This document shows, in pieces, positions 60,368 through 64,000 of a stretch of DNA of 64,000 nucleotides. How positions within the stretch are numbered: the first letter of the stretch is position 1; each line of letters starts with the position of its first letter. The notes under the pieces were generated by a model. The model ran no database searches and was not told the origin of the DNA. It saw nothing but the letters and a program-made list of their open reading frames with translations. Origin of the DNA: Thermorudis peleae (GTDB taxonomy: Bacteria; Chloroflexota; Chloroflexia; Thermomicrobiales; Thermomicrobiaceae); NCBI RefSeq assembly GCF_000744775.1, contig NZ_JQMP01000003.1, forward strand, positions 434,001 to 498,000, read 5' to 3'. The translations under genes were made by a program, and so were the position numbers.

Positions 60368-61897
60368 ATGGAACAAGTGGTGGCGACGACTCGTCCATTG
60401 ACGGGGGATGAATACCTTGAGAGTCTCCGCGATGGGCGGCGCGTCTATTTTCGAGGTGAATGGGTCAAGGATGTCACGACGCATCCAGCCTTTCGCAACG
60501 CAGCACGCTCCGTGGCACGTCTCTATGATGCGCTGCATGACTCGGCGACGCGTGATGTGCTTGTGAAGACTGACCGGCAGGGCATTCTGACGCACAAATT
60601 TTTCGCTCCAGCCTATTCACCACAGGATTTAAAGGAAGCAGCTGATGCGATTGCGCTGTGGCAGCGCATGAGCTTTGGGTGGATGGGCCGAACGCCGGAA
60701 TATAAAGCCTCGTTTATGGCGACGCTGGGAGCCGATCCTGATTACTATGCGCCGTTCGGGGATAATGCACGGCGCTGGTATCGAGAGTGTGCTTCTAAGG
60801 TGCTCTTTATGAACCACGTGATCGTTGATCCGCCGATTGACCGCAACCGGCCACCGAGCGAAGTGCGCGATGTGTTCATGCATGTCGTGAAGGAAACAGA
60901 TGGTGGCATTATCGTCAGTGGAGCAAAACAGGTTGCAACTGCGTCGGCACTCACCCATGCCACGTTTGTGGGGGTGAACAGTGGCAGTGCCGCTCGGTTA
61001 CAGGAGGGGCGGGACGAAGATGTTGCCCTGGTTTTCTTTGTGCGCATGGATAACCCACGGCAGTATCTGATTTCCCGCGCCTCTTATGAATTGCGAGCCG
61101 AAAGTCCCTTTGATAATCCGTTGTCAAGCCGATTTGATGAAAACGACGCGTTCCTAGTCTTGGATAATGCATTTATCCCCTGGGAAGATGTGCTGGTCTA
61201 TCGCGATGTGCAAAAGGCAAAGAAATTCTACGCGGATTCTGGGTTTTTCAATCGCTTCAATTTGCAGACGACGATCCGCTTTGCAATCAAAGTTGAGTTC
61301 ATGATCGGCTTGTTGCAAAAGGGGCTCGAGTGCAATGGGACAGCCGACTTTCGGGGGAATCAGGTTCTTGTCGGTGAGTTAATCGCGCTCCGGCACCTTT
61401 TGTGGGCCGTGATCACGGCAATGGTGAGTGATCCGGAGCCGAGCCTTGGTGGCTCAGTGGTGCCACGGCTCGAATATGCTGCGGCAGCGCGCGTCTACAC
61501 CAACTTTGCGTGGGATCGCATCCGCGAGATTTTCGAGCGTATTCTTGGAGGAGCGCCGATCATTAATGTCTCGAGCTACCGTGATTTCCAGGATCCAGAA
61601 GTGCGTCCGCTGCTGGATCGGTATCTGCGTGGAACGGGCATGAGTGCCGAGGAGCGGAGCAAGCTCTACAAGCTCATTTGGGATGCAGTGTATTCAGAAT
61701 TTGGTGGTCGGCATGGGTTGTATGAACTGAATTACGCGGGGAACCATGAGCAGAAATATCTTGATCCGCTTGCCTGGGCGCAGCAGCGCGGGTTGATGGG
61801 TGAGTGGAAGGCGCTGGTTGACGAGTGTCTGTCGCAGTATGACCTTGAGGGGTGGCGAGATCCGCACTGGGTATGGGAGCCAACGGACGCGTCGTAA
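60368..61897 (+). CDS. HpaB-family FADH2-dependent aromatic monooxygenase
   Basis: 509-residue oxygenase component of the 4-hydroxyphenylacetate 3-hydroxylase family, which ortho-hydroxylates phenols using reduced flavin supplied by a reductase. MEQVVATTRPLTGDEYLESL and the acyl-CoA-dehydrogenase-like core with FMNHVIVDPPIDRNR, GAKQVATASALTH and AYEDVLVYRD-type IPWEDVLVYRD are visible. ATG 60368 follows GGAGGAGAGG. The partner reductase is probably at 56887. The product would be a catechol for the dioxygenase that follows. The exact phenol is unknown. Confidence 0.88.
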   Translation: MEQVVATTRPLTGDEYLESLRDGRRVYFRGEWVKDVTTHPAFRNAARSVARLYDALHDSATRDVLVKTDRQGILTHKFFAPAYSPQDLKEAADAIALWQRMSFGWMGRTPEYKASFMATLGADPDYYAPFGDNARRWYRECASKVLFMNHVIVDPPIDRNRPPSEVRDVFMHVVKETDGGIIVSGAKQVATASALTHATFVGVNSGSAARLQEGRDEDVALVFFVRMDNPRQYLISRASYELRAESPFDNPLSSRFDENDAFLVLDNAFIPWEDVLVYRDVQKAKKFYADSGFFNRFNLQTTIRFAIKVEFMIGLLQKGLECNGTADFRGNQVLVGELIALRHLLWAVITAMVSDPEPSLGGSVVPRLEYAAAARVYTNFAWDRIREIFERILGGAPIINVSSYRDFQDPEVRPLLDRYLRGTGMSAEERSKLYKLIWDAVYSEFGGRHGLYELNYAGNHEQKYLDPLAWAQQRGLMGEWKALVDECLSQYDLEGWRDPHWVWEPTDAS

Positions 61898-61986
61898 GCC
61901 GGCAGTGGATAACCTGCCGGCTTTGTGTCTCTGTTTGGGTGTCGTGGGATCTGTTTGGGGGTGTCGTGGGAGAGGAGCGAAAGGCC

Positions 61987-62973
61987 ATGCCAGTAACCGT
62001 CACATTACCGACGGTAGCTCAGCTTGCGCATGTGGAGTTGCTAACGCCAAAGCTTGAAGAGAGTTTGTGGTTTTTTACCGAGATTTTAGGTATGACCGAG
62101 GTTGCGCGTGAGGGGTCCTCGATCTATTTACGGGCCTATGAGGATTTCTATCTTTGGACGTTAAAGCTCACGGCATGGGAGCATGCTGGGTTAGGACATG
62201 TGGGGTGGCGCGTCTCGGCCCCGCAACTGTTGGATGAGGCGGCTGCGCAACTGGCGGCCGCTGGATTGGGTGATGGATGGTTTGAGCACGGGGAACTCGG
62301 TCAAGGTCGTGCCTATCGTTTCCATCTGCCGGATGGCCATCGCATGGAATTACTTTGGGACTTGGAGTACTACCAGGCACCTGCTTCACAGCAGAGCCCG
62401 CTGCGTAACCGGCCCCAGCGCCGTCCGTCGCGCGGGGTGCCAGTGCGACGGATTGACCATGTGAACTGCTTTGTCAGCAGTGTTGAGGAAAACGAGGCGT
62501 TCTTGTGCGAGCAGCTCGGCTTTAAGGTGCGCGAGATCAAGCTTGGCGCTGATGGGCGCAAAGTTGGTTCTTGGCTGAGTGTAAGCCCGTTGGTGCATGA
62601 GATTGCCATCATGCGTGACGGAACTGGCCAGGGCAATCGATTGCACCATGTGGCCTACTGGTATGGCTATCCACAAAACCTCTACGATGTTGCTGACCTC
62701 TGCCGTGACTGGGGAATTCGGATTGAAGCTGGCCCGGGCAAGCATGGGACAACCCAGGGGATGTTCCTCTACCTCTTTGAGCCTGGGGGGAATCGCATTG
62801 AGCTCTTCGGTGACAGTGGCTATTTGATCTTCGACCCCGATTGGCACACAGTCGTCTGGGATGTCTCAAACGAATCAGATTTGTACGCCAGTACCCTGTG
62901 GATTGGTGCATCGACTATGCCTGAATCGTTCTACACCTATGCGACTCCGGAGCGCGTGCTGGTCGAACGCTAG
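61987..62973 (+). CDS. Extradiol catechol 2,3-dioxygenase (VOC family)
   Basis: 328 residues with two VOC domains. The iron ligands of the active domain are visible: His in RRIDHVNCF, His in LHHVAYW and Glu in RIELFGDSG. The N-terminal copy retains QLAHVEL but acts structurally. ATG 61987 follows GAGGAG; the earlier frame overlaps the monooxygenase stop. The gene follows the HpaB-type oxygenase by 89 nt, suggesting sequential hydroxylation and meta-cleavage of the same substrate. Confidence 0.9.
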   Translation: MPVTVTLPTVAQLAHVELLTPKLEESLWFFTEILGMTEVAREGSSIYLRAYEDFYLWTLKLTAWEHAGLGHVGWRVSAPQLLDEAAAQLAAAGLGDGWFEHGELGQGRAYRFHLPDGHRMELLWDLEYYQAPASQQSPLRNRPQRRPSRGVPVRRIDHVNCFVSSVEENEAFLCEQLGFKVREIKLGADGRKVGSWLSVSPLVHEIAIMRDGTGQGNRLHHVAYWYGYPQNLYDVADLCRDWGIRIEAGPGKHGTTQGMFLYLFEPGGNRIELFGDSGYLIFDPDWHTVVWDVSNESDLYASTLWIGASTMPESFYTYATPERVLVER

Positions 62974-63043
62974 CGCGCTGATGCTGAGGTGATGCCTGGA
63001 GTGCCTGGTTGGGCGGTGTTTCGCTGGTGGGTGAGGAGGCGTC

Positions 63044-64000
63044 ATGGACGAGCCCCGCGGAGTGGTGCGATTTTCTCGTCGGCAAGTGTTACGGGGTGTT
63101 GTTGCTCTCTGTGTTCCAGCGCTCTCTGGGTTGCTGAGCGCGTGCAGTGGGAGTGCGACACCGACACCAACGGTAGGTCAATCGGCAGCCTCGGCATCGC
63201 CGACGCCAACAAAAGCAGCGGTGGCGAGTCCTGTGGCGACACCCTCTCCGGCTGGTGGGACAACGCCAACGGCTGCATCGAGTGGAACACCGGGCGGGCA
63301 AGCAGGTGGGGCAGCGATTAAGATCGGCTACGTCGCTTCTCTCTCTGGGGTCTATGCCTCACTGGGGCAAAACATGCTGAATGGTCTGAAGCTGGCGTTG
63401 GATGAAGTCAACAACGTTGTGGCAGGGCACCCGATAACGCTTGTCGTCGAGGACGATGCAACGAATACCGATCAGGGGGTAACCAAAGTCCACCAACTCG
63501 CGGAGCGCGATCAGGTGCAGATTTTGACGGGGATCAATCTGACGCCAGTGGCTGTTGCTGTCCGTGATTATGTGACCCAGCGCAAGTTACCCCTGATTAT
63601 TTCCAATGCTGGTGCGGCGGCGATTACGCGTGATCCCAACCAGCGGAGTCCATACATCTTCCGTGTCTCGTTCGCCAATGGGCAATATGAGTGGCCACTT
63701 GCTCCATATGCCTATCAGAATCTTGGCTATAAACGATTGATCATTACTGCATCGGACTTTCAAGCGGGACATGAGAAGGCTGATGCGGTCAAGGCAGCGT
63801 TTCAAAAGGCAGGCGGGCAAGTCGTTGCGGAGGTGTATCCGCCGCTCAACACCGCCGATTTTGGGCCGTATTTGCAGCGGATTCAGCAAACGAAGGCGGA
63901 TGCGGTGTGGGCGTTCTATGCTGGTGCTGATGCGGTGCGATTTGTTCAGCAATACAACGATTTTGGGTTGAAGGGGCAGCTACCGTTAATCGGCGCTGGC
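63044..64000 (+). CDS. ABC transporter substrate-binding protein, LivJ type (runs off window)
   Basis: At least 319 residues, open at the window edge. The N-terminus has RFSRRQVLRG and lipobox LSAC, then a Thr/Ser/Ala linker and the family-6 (branched amino acid type) binding domain: IKIGYVASLSGVYASLGQNM, VVEDDATNTDQGV, ISNAGAAAITR. ATG 63044 follows GAGGAGG. Such proteins also bring aromatic acids into the cell; position next to the aromatic genes suggests that role here. Confidence 0.88.
   Translation, partial: MDEPRGVVRFSRRQVLRGVVALCVPALSGLLSACSGSATPTPTVGQSAASASPTPTKAAVASPVATPSPAGGTTPTAASSGTPGGQAGGAAIKIGYVASLSGVYASLGQNMLNGLKLALDEVNNVVAGHPITLVVEDDATNTDQGVTKVHQLAERDQVQILTGINLTPVAVAVRDYVTQRKLPLIISNAGAAAITRDPNQRSPYIFRVSFANGQYEWPLAPYAYQNLGYKRLIITASDFQAGHEKADAVKAAFQKAGGQVVAEVYPPLNTADFGPYLQRIQQTKADAVWAFYAGADAVRFVQQYNDFGLKGQLPLIGAG

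Noticed and set aside
1-64000. tRNA, rRNA, insertion sequences, phage or integrase genes
   Set aside because: Looked for but no transposase, integrase or cloverleaf-like sequence was recognised in the window.

Overview
The window reads as a typical stretch of a moderately GC-rich (about 60% by eye) bacterial chromosome, most likely a Chloroflexota member of the Thermomicrobia/Sphaerobacter type. Hints are the lipoproteins with long Thr/Pro/Ala linkers, an F420-type luciferase-like oxidoreductase, a lone CO-dehydrogenase-like molybdopterin subunit, and a secreted protein ending in two aromatic/Pro-rich repeats of a kind I associate with Chloroflexota. The lineage is an inference. I saw no tRNA, rRNA, insertion sequence or CRISPR array.

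Layout. 1-5.2 kb: a lipid/envelope group (PAP2 phosphatase, glycerophosphodiesterase, LLM oxidoreductase, RfaE-domain-II nucleotidyltransferase, MurJ flippase). 5.2-5.8 kb: a non-coding array of 33-nt spaced inverted and direct repeats, with a relative at 21.25 kb. 5.8-10.6 kb: a four-gene membrane cluster containing two PrsW-family intramembrane proteases, one with its metal/catalytic residues substituted. 10.6-13.9 kb: a small SHOCT-type membrane protein flanked by multi-armed hairpins, then a lone molybdopterin hydroxylase large subunit. 14-20.2 kb: a sugar ABC importer (no ATPase nearby), a GH4 glycosidase and a FAD amine-oxidase-like protein. 20.2-24.3 kb: a lipoprotein, a berberine-bridge-type FAD oxidase, an ABM monooxygenase and a VOC dioxygenase.

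24.5-42.8 kb (minus strand) is one long apparent transcription unit. It starts from a near-perfect promoter before a GntR regulator and runs through a complete Opp/Dpp-type ABC importer, two tandem substrate-binding proteins, a Gfo/Idh dehydrogenase, a SIS-type deaminase, NagA, a beta-lactamase-like hydrolase, AnmK, a GH20 hexosaminidase and an esterase. Together these look like uptake and breakdown of amino-sugar oligomers or muropeptides down to fructose-6-phosphate.

43-49 kb holds rlmN, then the most striking item: a fluoride (crcB-type) riboswitch with its own terminator directly in front of a dynamin-like GTPase. No known fluoride exporter is present in the window. That GTPase also carries an in-frame stop with 54 codons of apparently coding sequence beyond it. 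A large secreted beta-helix protein follows. 49.3-53.1 kb: OsmC, RraA-like protein, amidase, superoxide dismutase.

53.2-64 kb is a meta-cleavage aromatic catabolism locus. On the minus strand are an MhqO-like dioxygenase, hydratase, oxalocrotonate decarboxylase, a tautomerase lacking its catalytic Pro-1, a C-C hydrolase, flavin reductase, aldolase, acylating acetaldehyde dehydrogenase and an IclR regulator. Divergently lie a HpaB-type monooxygenase, an extradiol dioxygenase and a LivJ-type binding protein that runs off the end. The hydrolytic branch to pyruvate and acetyl-CoA is complete in the window; the dehydrogenase-dependent branch is not.
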